From contig CAYGMG010000017.1 in assembly GCA_964350895.1 (NCBI GenBank), positions 1 to 39,753 on the forward strand: a stretch of DNA of 39,753 nt, written 5' to 3'. The DNA comes from Pseudomarimonas sp964350895 (lineage in GTDB: Bacteria; Pseudomonadota; Gammaproteobacteria; Xanthomonadales; Xanthomonadaceae). The position numbers were made by a program, and so were the translations under genes. The notes beneath the pieces are model-generated. The model was not told the DNA's origin. It saw only the letters and a list, made by a program, of their open reading frames with translations, and did no database searches. Numbering within the stretch: position 1 is the stretch's first letter; every line of letters begins with the position of its first letter. Positions 19,175-26,771 of the stretch are shown in pieces.

Positions 19175-19336
19175 AGTGTCCTGTCCCGGAAGTACATCGC
19201 AGAATTCGCTCGGTCTGCGCCGCCGATGCTGCGTTCCTCGTCGTCACCATAGCGCTGCTATGCCTGCTTCTCGCGCCTTGCCTCGACGACGCATCCGCGT
19301 CGCGACTTCAACAACATACTTCCGGGACAGGACACT
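19175..19336. mobile_element. MITE-like element with perfect 20-bp terminal inverted repeats
   Basis: The left end AGTGTCCTGTCCCGGAAGTA (19175-19194) is the exact reverse complement of the right end (19317-19336). The 162-bp interior encodes no protein. At its exact centre is a hairpin, CATAGC-GCT-GCTATG (19248-19262). No clear target-site duplication flanks it. The compact symmetric structure fits a non-autonomous transposable repeat or a REP/BIME-like structured repeat. Confidence 0.65.
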
Positions 19337-19442
19337 GCAAGCAGGGGGGACGGACAGGGCCTGCCGAGAGCGCGGTGATGTAGGACGATCTACATGTTAT
19401 GGGCGCAACGCCCGGTATCGGCACCCGAGGTGGCCCGGCTGG

Positions 19443-20795
19443 CTAGCCAGGCGTGTCGTCGCCGATCATCGCGCCGACCACCTCACCCAGTTCCAGCAGG
19501 CGCAGGTCGCTGCCGGGCGGGCCGACCAGGGACAGGCCGAGATGGCCGGGCAGGGGCAGGGTCAGGGCCGGACAGCCGGCGAGGCTGGCGAAGCTGCAGA
19601 AGTCGGCCAGGTGGGAGGGTTCCTCGGCGCCGAGCGGCGGCGGGCCCTGCGGCACGGTGGGCAGGATCAGCACGTCGATCTGCTCGAACAGCCGGCGGGT
19701 GGCGACGATCGCGGCGTCGAGAGCGCGGTCGGCCTGGGCATAGTGCACGGTGGTCTTGCAGCGGGCGAAGTCGAGCATCGACTGCAGGCGCGAGGACGCG
19801 CCTTCCAGTTCCCCCGCCGGCAGCCCGGCAAGTCCCGACTCCATCATCAGCAGGGCGGCACGTCGCAGGCGGGCCAGCTCGTAGCCGGCCAGCGGCAGGC
19901 GCAGCGGTGCGCCGAGCAGGGGCGCGGCGCGCTGCAGGGCGCTTTCGAAGACGCCAAGGCAGGCCTCATCGGCACCGAGATCGGCGGCATCATCGATCAC
20001 GCCACAGCGCAGGCTGCCCGGTTCCCAGTCGGGCAGGGCCAGCGGCACGCGGCGCCGGCGCGAGCGTGGGTCAGCGCAGTCATAGCCGCTCATCACCTGC
20101 AGCAGCACGGTGAGATCGTCCAGCGAGCGCGCCAGTGGGCCAACGGTATCCAGCCGCGGCAGGGCCGGCAGCAGGCCGCTACAGGAAATCTCGCCGGGGG
20201 TCGGACGCAGGCCGTAGATGCCACAGAAGGCGGCCGGGATGCGGATCGAGCCGAGCGTGTCGGTGCCGATCGCCGCGCTGGCAAGCCCCGCGGCCACGGC
20301 TACCGCCGAGCCCGCCGAGGATCCGCCCGCGGCCAGCGAGGCGTCCTCGGGATGCGGCACGTGGCCGAAGGTCGGGTGGGCCCCGGTGGTGCCGAGCATG
20401 GCCTCATCGAGACTGGTCTTGCCAAGGATCACCGCGCCGGCGCCGCGCAGCCGGGCCACGCAGTGGGCGTCGCGCTCGGCGCTCATCTGCCGGCGCCCGA
20501 CCAGGCCAGCGCTGGTCGGCAGGCCCTTGACGTCGAGGTTGTCCTTGATCGCCAGCGGAATGCCGTCCAGGCGGCCGAGCGGCTCGCCGCGCGCGCGGCG
20601 CAGGTCAGAGGCCTCGGCCGCGGCCAGTGCGCCTTCCTGGTCGATCATCCAGAACGCGTTGCGCTCCGGGTTCTCGGCCTCGATGGCGGCCAGATAGGTC
20701 TCGGTGAGTTGCCGTGCGCTGAGTTCGCCGCGAGCCAGCAGGCTGAGCTGGCGGCACAGTGAGGAATGTCGCAGGACGGTCTGGCTATCGCGCAT
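19443..20795 (-). CDS. Amidase-signature family hydrolase
   Basis: The product has 450 residues, typical of amidase-signature enzymes (GatA, AtzF and related amidases). The Ser-cisSer-Lys triad is visible: Lys in PLAIKDNLDVKG, the cis-Ser in the Gly/Ser-rich AAGGSSAGSAVAVAAG, and the nucleophile Ser in GTDTLGSIRIPAAFCG. Family role: hydrolysis of an amide bond. The substrate cannot be deduced. It is not near gatB or gatC, so a transamidosome subunit is less likely than a stand-alone amidase. No signal peptide is seen, so it is cytosolic. The ATG at 20795 has a GGAAAG about 8 bases upstream. It is divergent from the ETF-QO gene. Confidence 0.92.
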   Translation of the reverse strand: MRDSQTVLRHSSLCRQLSLLARGELSARQLTETYLAAIEAENPERNAFWMIDQEGALAAAEASDLRRARGEPLGRLDGIPLAIKDNLDVKGLPTSAGLVGRRQMSAERDAHCVARLRGAGAVILGKTSLDEAMLGTTGAHPTFGHVPHPEDASLAAGGSSAGSAVAVAAGLASAAIGTDTLGSIRIPAAFCGIYGLRPTPGEISCSGLLPALPRLDTVGPLARSLDDLTVLLQVMSGYDCADPRSRRRRVPLALPDWEPGSLRCGVIDDAADLGADEACLGVFESALQRAAPLLGAPLRLPLAGYELARLRRAALLMMESGLAGLPAGELEGASSRLQSMLDFARCKTTVHYAQADRALDAAIVATRRLFEQIDVLILPTVPQGPPPLGAEEPSHLADFCSFASLAGCPALTLPLPGHLGLSLVGPPGSDLRLLELGEVVGAMIGDDTPG

Positions 20796-20824
20796 CGGAT
20801 CGGCTTTCCGGCGTGGAGTTCAGC

Positions 20825-20858
20825 GGGCATTATGCCCTCACCGCCAGCTGCCTATAAT
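20825..20858 (+). promoter_or_regulatory. Promoter of the ETF-QO gene with overlapping palindrome
   Basis: A perfect -10 TATAAT is at 20853-20858. The -35 region is weak (TTATGC at 20830-20835 with a 17-base spacer). It is overlapped by the palindrome GGGCAT-T-ATGCCC (20825-20837). A weak -35 covered by a dyad suggests an activator or repressor site. The transcript would have a leader of about 155 bases. Confidence 0.45.
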
Positions 20859-21019
20859 TCGTGGTGCCGGCGCGCAAGGCGGCTGCCGGCCCTGACCGGC
20901 GCCCAGCGTTGCCGCGCCACACCGCCCGGCAAGGCCGGCCCAAACCGACCGCCGCGCCCAGCGCGCATCACCCATTCCCGCCGCGAGGCTGCCGGCGGTC
21001 ACGCAAAGGAAAGCCAGCA

Positions 21020-22621
21020 ATGAGCGAGCGCGAGTTCATGGAATACGACGTGGTGGTGGTCGGTGCCGGCCCGGCGGGTCTGGCGCTGGCGATCCGCCTC
21101 AAGCAGCTCAAGGCCGAGATGTCGGTCTGCGTGATCGAGAAGTCCTCGACCATCGGCGCGCACATCCTGTCCGGCGCGGTGATCGAGCCGCAGCCGCTGG
21201 ACGAGCTGCTTCCCGGCTGGCGTGATGCGCCGCCGCCGGTCTGCGTGGCTGCTGCCGAGGACGAGTTCTGGTACCTGAGCAAGACCGGCGGCTTCAAGTT
21301 TCCGATCGTCCCGCCGCAGATGAACAACCACGGCAACTTCATCGTCAGCCTCGGCGCGATGTGCGCCTGGATGGCGCCGCAGGCCGAGGCGCTGGGCGTG
21401 GAGATCTATCCCGGTTTTGCCGCCTCGGAGATCTACTACAACGAGGACGGCTCGGTCGGCGGCGTGCGCATTGGCGACATGGGCGTGGCCAAGGACGGAT
21501 CGCACAAGTCCGGCTACACCCAGGGCATCGACATCCGCGCCAAGCTGACCGTGCTGGCCGAGGGCGCGCGCGGCCACTTGACCAAACAGCTGGTGACCAA
21601 GTTCGGCCTCGATGCGAACAGCGATCCGCAAAGCTATTCGATCGGCATCAAGGAGCTCTGGCAGGTCCCGGAGGGCCGGGTGAAGCCGGGCAAGATCGTC
21701 CACTCGCTGGGCTGGCCGGCGGACAGCCGTACCTACGGCGGCAGCTTTCTCTATCACCTGGACGAGGACCGGATCGCCCTGGGCTACGTGTCGGGCCTGG
21801 ACTACCGCGATCCCAACTATCGGCCCTGGGAGGCCTTCCAGCAGTGGAAGCATCACCCGACCATCAAGCCCCTGCTCGAAGGCGGCAGCATTCTCTCCGC
21901 TGGCGCGCGGGCGATCGCCACCGGTGGCTGGCAATCGCTGCCCCGGCTGGAGATGCCCGGCGCAATCCTGATCGGCGACAGCGCCGGCCTGCTCAACGTG
22001 CCCAAGATCAAGGGCACCCACCAGGCGCTGCGCTCGGGCATGCTCGCCGCTGAACATATCGCTTCGTCGATAGAAAGCACCGGATGGGACGCCAAGCTGC
22101 GCGCCTCTGCGGTGATGAAGGAGCTGAAGAAGGTCCGCAACATCAAGCCCGGGTTCAAGAAGGGCCTCTGGTTCGGCCTGCTCAATTCAGCCTGGGAGAC
22201 CGCTGTTGGCGGCGCCTCGCCGTGGACCATGAAGGTGAGTGCCGATCACGCCGCGCTGCACAAGCTGGCCGAGGGCGAGTCGCCCAAGCGCGACTATGTC
22301 GACCGCGATCTGGCGCCGCGCGACAGGCTGGCCGGGGTCTACTTCGCCGCCACCGAGCACGACGAGGACCAGCCGGTGCACCTCAAGGTCGCCGACACCA
22401 GCGTGTGCCTGACCACCTGCACCGAGGAATACGGCAATCCCTGCACGCGGTTCTGTCCCGCCGGCGTCTACGAGATGGTTGGCGAGGGCAAGGAACGCCG
22501 GCTGCAGATCAATGCCGCCAACTGCGTGCACTGCAAGACCTGCGACATCAAGGACCCCTACCAGATCATCAACTGGGTCACCCCGGAAGGCGGCGCCGGC
22601 CCCAACTACCAGAACCTGTAG
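21020..22621 (+). CDS. Electron transfer flavoprotein-ubiquinone oxidoreductase
   Basis: The product has 533 residues, close to the usual ETF-QO length of about 545. The FAD-binding motif VVVVGAGPAGLALAIRLKQL is near the N-terminus. The C-terminal 4Fe-4S ligands appear in CTRFCPAGVYE and NCVHCKTCDIKDPYQ, followed by the conserved end INWVTPEGGAGPNYQNL. It passes electrons from ETF, reduced by acyl-CoA and other dehydrogenases, to membrane ubiquinone. The protein is peripheral on the inner membrane. The ATG at 21020 has AAGGA 9 bases upstream. No etfAB lies in the window. A hairpin just after the stop (22634-22648) may mark the transcript end. Confidence 0.96.
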   Translation: MSEREFMEYDVVVVGAGPAGLALAIRLKQLKAEMSVCVIEKSSTIGAHILSGAVIEPQPLDELLPGWRDAPPPVCVAAAEDEFWYLSKTGGFKFPIVPPQMNNHGNFIVSLGAMCAWMAPQAEALGVEIYPGFAASEIYYNEDGSVGGVRIGDMGVAKDGSHKSGYTQGIDIRAKLTVLAEGARGHLTKQLVTKFGLDANSDPQSYSIGIKELWQVPEGRVKPGKIVHSLGWPADSRTYGGSFLYHLDEDRIALGYVSGLDYRDPNYRPWEAFQQWKHHPTIKPLLEGGSILSAGARAIATGGWQSLPRLEMPGAILIGDSAGLLNVPKIKGTHQALRSGMLAAEHIASSIESTGWDAKLRASAVMKELKKVRNIKPGFKKGLWFGLLNSAWETAVGGASPWTMKVSADHAALHKLAEGESPKRDYVDRDLAPRDRLAGVYFAATEHDEDQPVHLKVADTSVCLTTCTEEYGNPCTRFCPAGVYEMVGEGKERRLQINAANCVHCKTCDIKDPYQIINWVTPEGGAGPNYQNL

Positions 22622-22633
22622 CGCTGGCCGAGG

Positions 22634-22648
22634 GCGGGAAGATCCCGC
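22634..22648 (+). terminator. Hairpin after the ETF-QO gene
   Basis: GCGGGA and TCCCGC form a 6-bp perfect stem with an AGA loop, 12 bases after the stop codon. Only two T follow, so intrinsic termination would be weak. Confidence 0.35.
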
Positions 22649-22684
22649 TTGCGGTGTGAAGGGCGGTTGCGTCTACCATGCCGG

Positions 22685-25600
22685 ATGCGCCTGTCGATCG
22701 CCGCCGCCCTTGTTGCCCTGTTCGTCCTGCTGGTCGATGTGGCCAGCGCGCTGGCGCCTGAAAAGCGCTTCCACGACTTTGTCCGCGACCGCTGGAGCAT
22801 CGAGCAGGGCCTGCCGCAGATCAGTGCGCTGGCGCTTGCCCAGGATGCCGAAGGCTACCTGTGGGTCGGCACCCAGGCTGGCCTTGCGCGCTTCGACGGC
22901 AACCGTTTCACCGTCTACACCCCGGAGTCCGAGCCGGCCTTGCCCGGCGGCTGGATCAATGTGCTTGAGGCGGACCGCGACGGCACCTTGTGGATCGGTA
23001 CCTACAAGGGCCTGGCGATGCGCCGCAACGGACGCTTCGTCGAGCTGCCGCCGGCCGATGCCGAAGCCGGCGAGCACCCGGAGATCAATGATCTTGTGCT
23101 GACTGCAAGCGGCCCCCTGGTGGCATCGGGGCGCGCGTTGTTCCGGGTGGTGGAGGAGCGCCTGGTCGAGCACAGCCGACTGTCCGGTCAGGCCCGCTCG
23201 GTTCACGTCGACCCCGACGGCACGCTCTGGGTGGGCAGCCTGGGCGGCGTGTTCCGCATCGACCAAGGCGCGTCGCCGGTCTTCCTCAAGCTGCCGACCC
23301 AGGCCGCGGCGGCCAATGTCGATCACCTGATCCGGGCCCAGGGCCGCCTGTGGGCGGGTAGCTCGGCCGGCCTGTTCTGGCTCGACGGCAGCAACTGGCA
23401 GCCCTATCTTGATGTGCCCGAGCTTGCCAGCGTGACCATCGAAGGTCTGCTCGAGGACCAGGAGGGCAACCTGTGGGTGGCCGAGCTCTCGCACCTGACC
23501 CGGCTGCGCGATGGCAAGCTGGTCGAGCGGGTGATCGATGGCGACGCCGGGCTCGGCGTCCGCGCTCTGTTCGAAGACCGCGAGGGCAACCTCTGGCTGG
23601 GCAGCCAATGGTCCGGTCTTACTCGCCTGCGCGACGGCTGGACCCGGCGCTTCGGCCGCCGCGATGGTCTCGATACGCCCCTGCTCTGGTCGATCACCCC
23701 GGCCAGCGATGGCGGCTTCTGGGTGGGATCGGATGACGGCGTCTGGCGGCTGCGCGATGGCCGCTTCAGCGACGTGCTTCCGGGCTCCGCACTGCCCCAC
23801 CCGAATGCCTACACCTTGCTTGAGGAGGGGGCGACGCTGTGGATCGGAACGCGTAGCGGACTGGCCCAGTGGCGCGATGGCAAGGTGAGCGAGCCGATGC
23901 GCTTTGCCGCCCTGCGCGGCGCCCAGGTCAACGGTCTGCTGCGCGATCGCGATGGCCTGCTCTGGGTGGCGACCAGCCAGGGCCTGTACCGCGATGATGG
24001 CGAGCAGCTGCGCCGCTATGGCGAGGCCGACGGCCTGCTCGATGCGCGGGTCAGGCATCTTCTGGAAACCCGCGACGGCAGGCTGCTGGCCGGCAGCCAG
24101 TCCGGTCCGCACGAACTCCGCGGCGAGCGCTTCGTACCGCTGGGCCTGGAACAGGGACTGCCGCCCGGGCAGGACATCACCGTGCAGCACGAACTGGCCG
24201 ACGGCCGGCTGGTGATCGGTAGTCTCAGTGAAGCGCTCTACTACTTCGATGGCCAGCGCTGGACCACCTTCGGTACTGAACAGGGCGTTCCACGCAGCGC
24301 GCCGTTCTTCATCGCCGAGGCCGATGGCATGCTCTGGGTCGGCGGCATCCGTGGCATCTATCGCGTACCGCTCGACGAGCTCGCCGCCCACGCGGCAGGC
24401 AAGCTGGCGCAGGTGCGCGGCCAGATGCTGCTCAACGAACGTGGCGACCGCCGCGGCGGACAGAAGGGCTTTTGCTGCAACGGCGCCGGCCTTGCCAAGG
24501 GCCTGCTTCGCGATGGCACGATCTGGGCCCCCAGCCGCGATGGCGTGGTGGCCCTGGACACCGCCGACGTGCGTTTCCCGAGCCGGCCCACCACAACCCT
24601 GGTCGAACGCTGGCGGGTCGGTGACAGCTGGGATGAGGTTCCCGATTCAGCCGCCACCCTGCCGCTGGGTCAGCGCGATATCGCCTTCGAGTTCACCGCT
24701 ATCAGTTTCCTCGATCCGCGCAGCCTCGGCTTCCGCTATCGCCTGCTCGGCTACCGAGACGAGTGGCAGGAGCCCGCCGAGCTGGGATCGCGGATAGCCA
24801 GCTACACCAACCTGGGTCCCGGCGAGTACCGCTTCGAGGTGCAGGGCTCGGTGGCAGACAACGATTGGGGGGAGAGCGCGTCGCTGGAGTTCCGGGTGCC
24901 GCCTCAGTTCAATGAGACCCTGGCCTTCCGGGTGCTGATCGGCCTGCTGATCGCCCTGGCAGTCGGCCTGGTCGGCCTGGTCCTGTACCTGCGCCAGAAG
25001 CGCCGCTTCGCCCATCGCGCGGCGGAGCTGGAGAGCCTGGTCCAGGAGCGCACCGCCGATCTTGCCGAGGCGAACCGGCAGCTCAGCGAGGCCAGCCTCA
25101 CCGATCCGCTGACTGGCTTGCGCAACCGCCGCTACCTGGCCCAGCAGATACCCAAGGATCTGGCTTTCTACGGGCGCGAGCTCAAGCGCAACCCGGGACT
25201 TGGCCAGGTCATCGTCTTCGCCCTGATCGATATCGACCACTTCAAGCGGGTCAACGATGAGTTCGGCCACGCTGCCGGCGATCGGGTTCTCGAGCAGTTC
25301 GCGGCCATCCTGCAGGCCCAGGTGCGCACCGGCGACTACGTCGCGCGCTGGGGCGGCGAGGAATTCATGGTGGTGTTCCGGCCAACGCCGGCGGAGTACG
25401 TCCCCCTGCTCGGCGAGCGCCTGTGCGGCTCCTGCGCCGAGCGCGATTTCGACCTCGGCAACGAGCGCAGCGCCTCGGTGACCTGCTCGCTGGGCCTGGT
25501 CGAGTACCCGCTGTTCTCCGACGCACAGACCAGCCTGGACTGGGAGCAGCTGGTCGAGCTGGCCGATCGCGCCCTGTACCGGGTCAAGCGCTCAGGCCGC

Positions 25601-25741
25601 AACGGCTGGGGCGCCTATCGACCACAGCCCGGCGTGGCGATGGCCGGCATCGTCGAAGCGCTCAAACTCGATGATCAGGCCTTCGCCGAGTTGGCAACCC
25701 TGCGCTTTGTCGGCACCTACGGAGATGATCCGGGCAGCTGA
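22685..25741 (+). CDS. Beta-propeller sensor diguanylate cyclase (GGDEF)
   Basis: The product has 1018 residues. A signal peptide or signal anchor (MRLSIAAALVALFVLLVDVASA) is followed by about 620 residues of two-component-regulator propeller repeats, recognisable by recurring LW(V/I)G units such as GYLWVGTQAGLARFDG. A Y_Y_Y-type domain follows at about 660-740, one membrane segment near 755-775 (LIGLLIALAVGLVGLVLYL), a short coiled coil and a C-terminal GGDEF domain. The active site is GGEEF, so c-di-GMP synthesis is expected. RTGD lies five residues before GGEEF, forming an intact product-inhibition I-site. The domain layout puts the sensor in the periplasm and the enzyme in the cytosol. 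TACCAT lies 5 bases upstream of the chosen ATG, hinting at a leaderless transcript. Confidence 0.93.
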   Translation: MRLSIAAALVALFVLLVDVASALAPEKRFHDFVRDRWSIEQGLPQISALALAQDAEGYLWVGTQAGLARFDGNRFTVYTPESEPALPGGWINVLEADRDGTLWIGTYKGLAMRRNGRFVELPPADAEAGEHPEINDLVLTASGPLVASGRALFRVVEERLVEHSRLSGQARSVHVDPDGTLWVGSLGGVFRIDQGASPVFLKLPTQAAAANVDHLIRAQGRLWAGSSAGLFWLDGSNWQPYLDVPELASVTIEGLLEDQEGNLWVAELSHLTRLRDGKLVERVIDGDAGLGVRALFEDREGNLWLGSQWSGLTRLRDGWTRRFGRRDGLDTPLLWSITPASDGGFWVGSDDGVWRLRDGRFSDVLPGSALPHPNAYTLLEEGATLWIGTRSGLAQWRDGKVSEPMRFAALRGAQVNGLLRDRDGLLWVATSQGLYRDDGEQLRRYGEADGLLDARVRHLLETRDGRLLAGSQSGPHELRGERFVPLGLEQGLPPGQDITVQHELADGRLVIGSLSEALYYFDGQRWTTFGTEQGVPRSAPFFIAEADGMLWVGGIRGIYRVPLDELAAHAAGKLAQVRGQMLLNERGDRRGGQKGFCCNGAGLAKGLLRDGTIWAPSRDGVVALDTADVRFPSRPTTTLVERWRVGDSWDEVPDSAATLPLGQRDIAFEFTAISFLDPRSLGFRYRLLGYRDEWQEPAELGSRIASYTNLGPGEYRFEVQGSVADNDWGESASLEFRVPPQFNETLAFRVLIGLLIALAVGLVGLVLYLRQKRRFAHRAAELESLVQERTADLAEANRQLSEASLTDPLTGLRNRRYLAQQIPKDLAFYGRELKRNPGLGQVIVFALIDIDHFKRVNDEFGHAAGDRVLEQFAAILQAQVRTGDYVARWGGEEFMVVFRPTPAEYVPLLGERLCGSCAERDFDLGNERSASVTCSLGLVEYPLFSDAQTSLDWEQLVELADRALYRVKRSGRNGWGAYRPQPGVAMAGIVEALKLDDQAFAELATLRFVGTYGDDPGS

Positions 25742-25881
25742 CCCGCCGAGCGGCGGCGACAGCTGGTTCGCCTGCGCGAATGTCCCCGCAAGCGCAACGA
25801 ACTGCATCGGCCGTGGCGCGCCGGAGTCCTGCAGTGACGGATTGGCAAACAGGCCCGTTCCTGCATTTCGATGGTGGTTCT

Positions 25882-25975
25882 GGGCGCATAGCTGCCGTTC
25901 GCAAGGCAGTCCGGCGAGCTGTTGTGGGAGCGGATCGTATCCGCGACCGCGGCGCCTCAGTCTGGCCGCAGTCAG
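25882..25975 (+). repeat. Dispersed intergenic repeat, family A, copy 3
   Basis: It contains GCCGTTCGC, GGCGAGCTGTTGTGGGAG, the GCGGAT-CGT-ATCCGC core and CTGGCCGCAGTCAG at the end. It shares the GGCGAGCTGTTGTGGGAG variant with copy 5 at the window's 3' end, so these two form a subgroup. Confidence 0.83.
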
Positions 25976-25991
25976 TGGCAAGCCTGTCGCG

Positions 25992-26067
25992 CTGCAGTCG
26001 CGGATACGATCCGCTCCCACACAAGGCCGGCGCTGTTGATGAACCTCGACGAACGGCAACATTGCGC
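25992..26067 (-). repeat. Dispersed intergenic repeat, family A, copy 4
   Basis: This reverse-oriented copy begins 17 bases after copy 3. It carries the palindromic core and the AACCTCGACGAACGGCAA flank, as in copy 1. Together with copy 3 it makes a large inverted pair able to form an extended stem, like a BIME unit. Confidence 0.82.
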
Positions 26068-26081
26068 AAACCGGACATCCA

Positions 26082-26172
26082 TAGGGTGCGCCTTGGGCGC
26101 ACCGGGCGTACCGTCCGAACGCCCGTATCGATCGTTGGGGCGCCCATACCGCGGGTCCAAGACCCGCCCTAC
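26082..26172. repeat. Inverted repeat, family B, diverged copy
   Basis: The first 40 bases match the 12229-12300 element in reverse orientation, including TAGGGTGCGCCTTGGGCGCA and the loop GGGCGTACCGTCCGAA. The second half differs: it ends with GCGGGTCCAAGACCCGCCCTAC, itself a small hairpin. It looks like a composite of two related repeat arms. Confidence 0.75.
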
Positions 26173-26297
26173 GCCAACGGCAAATTTGCACCCGGAGCAC
26201 TCCTTCACCCGCCGCGACCGCGGCCTCCCGGCCGACCAAGGCCGCTGCGCAGCGGCTGCGCCAGCCGGTCCCCGCGCGGACTGTGCTCCGAGCGGGA

Positions 26298-26329
26298 TTG
26301 ATCTCGTGCAGACCGCCTGCGGTTATGAT
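26298..26329 (+). promoter_or_regulatory. Candidate long-spacer promoter of the metal efflux operon
   Basis: TTGATC (26298-26303) and TATGAT (26324-26329) are separated by 20 bases. The spacer holds the dyad ACCGC-CT-GCGGT (26312-26323). A stretched spacer with a central dyad is the hallmark of promoters controlled by MerR-family metal sensors such as CueR. No merR-type gene is in the window, so the regulator would act from elsewhere. Confidence 0.35.
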
Positions 26330-26334
26330 AAGGC

Positions 26335-26733
26335 ATGCTTCGCCGACTGCTCTCCCTGCTGCTGATCACTGGCCTGCTGCTTGGCGGCGGGCCGGCCTGC
26401 TGCGTGCCGGGGGTGGCCGTGGCCGCGGGCGATGATGCTTCGGCTGCGAGCAATGCCGACGCGCCGTCGAGCGGCGGCTGCCACGAGGCGCCGCTAGTAG
26501 CTACGGATACGCCGACGCCGGACTCCGCCGAGGGGTCGCCTGACGGCAGCGCAGGCGAATGCCAGCGCTGCAGCCATTGCCTTGCCAGTGCGTCGCCGGC
26601 GGTGAGCCCGCGGCTGGCGATCTTCGCGGCGCCGGCAGCCGATGCAGGCCTGCTGATCCTTCCCGATGGGCTGCCGCCCCTCGCGCCGGCGCTTCGTCCA
26701 CCGATTTCCCCGGTCCTCGTGCACGCCACCTGA
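26335..26733 (+). CDS. CopL-like small exported metal-binding protein
   Basis: The product has 132 residues. It has an N-terminal hydrophobic signal (LRRLLSLLLITGLLLGGG) and a Cys/His set (CC near 22, GGCHE, CQRCSHC). The Pro-rich C-terminus contains LRPPIS. Size, position as the first gene before efflux genes, the CHE motif and the RPP(I) ending resemble the CopL family. CopL is known in Xanthomonas as a metal-binding protein needed for copper-induced expression of copAB. The match is from memory of the family pattern. The start is ATG at 26335, only 5 bases after a TATGAT -10-like box. Followed after 38 bases by cusB. Confidence 0.68.
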   Translation: MLRRLLSLLLITGLLLGGGPACCVPGVAVAAGDDASAASNADAPSSGGCHEAPLVATDTPTPDSAEGSPDGSAGECQRCSHCLASASPAVSPRLAIFAAPAADAGLLILPDGLPPLAPALRPPISPVLVHAT

Positions 26734-26771
26734 TCTGCCGGGTACGCCCGGCACTCTGCCGGGAGCCCCCC

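Larger units (their letters stand above)
18926..19442. other. Intergenic region with shared upstream element and MITE-like element
   Basis: This 517-base gap holds the second copy of the shared upstream element (18951-18984) and a 162-bp inverted-repeat element (19175-19336). Bases 18985-19174 show nothing I recognise. Bases 19337-19442, downstream of the amidase stop, contain a short GGGCG-TTG-CGCCC hairpin near 19410 but no T-run. Confidence 0.6.
25742..26334. other. Repeat-rich intergenic region before the metal efflux operon
   Basis: This 593-base gap contains two family A repeats facing each other (25882-25975 and 25992-26067) and a family B copy (26082-26172). A further GCAAATTTGC fragment, also seen in family A, lies at 26179-26190. 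No gene is supported. The last 40 bases hold the candidate promoter of the CopL-CusBA operon. Confidence 0.65.
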
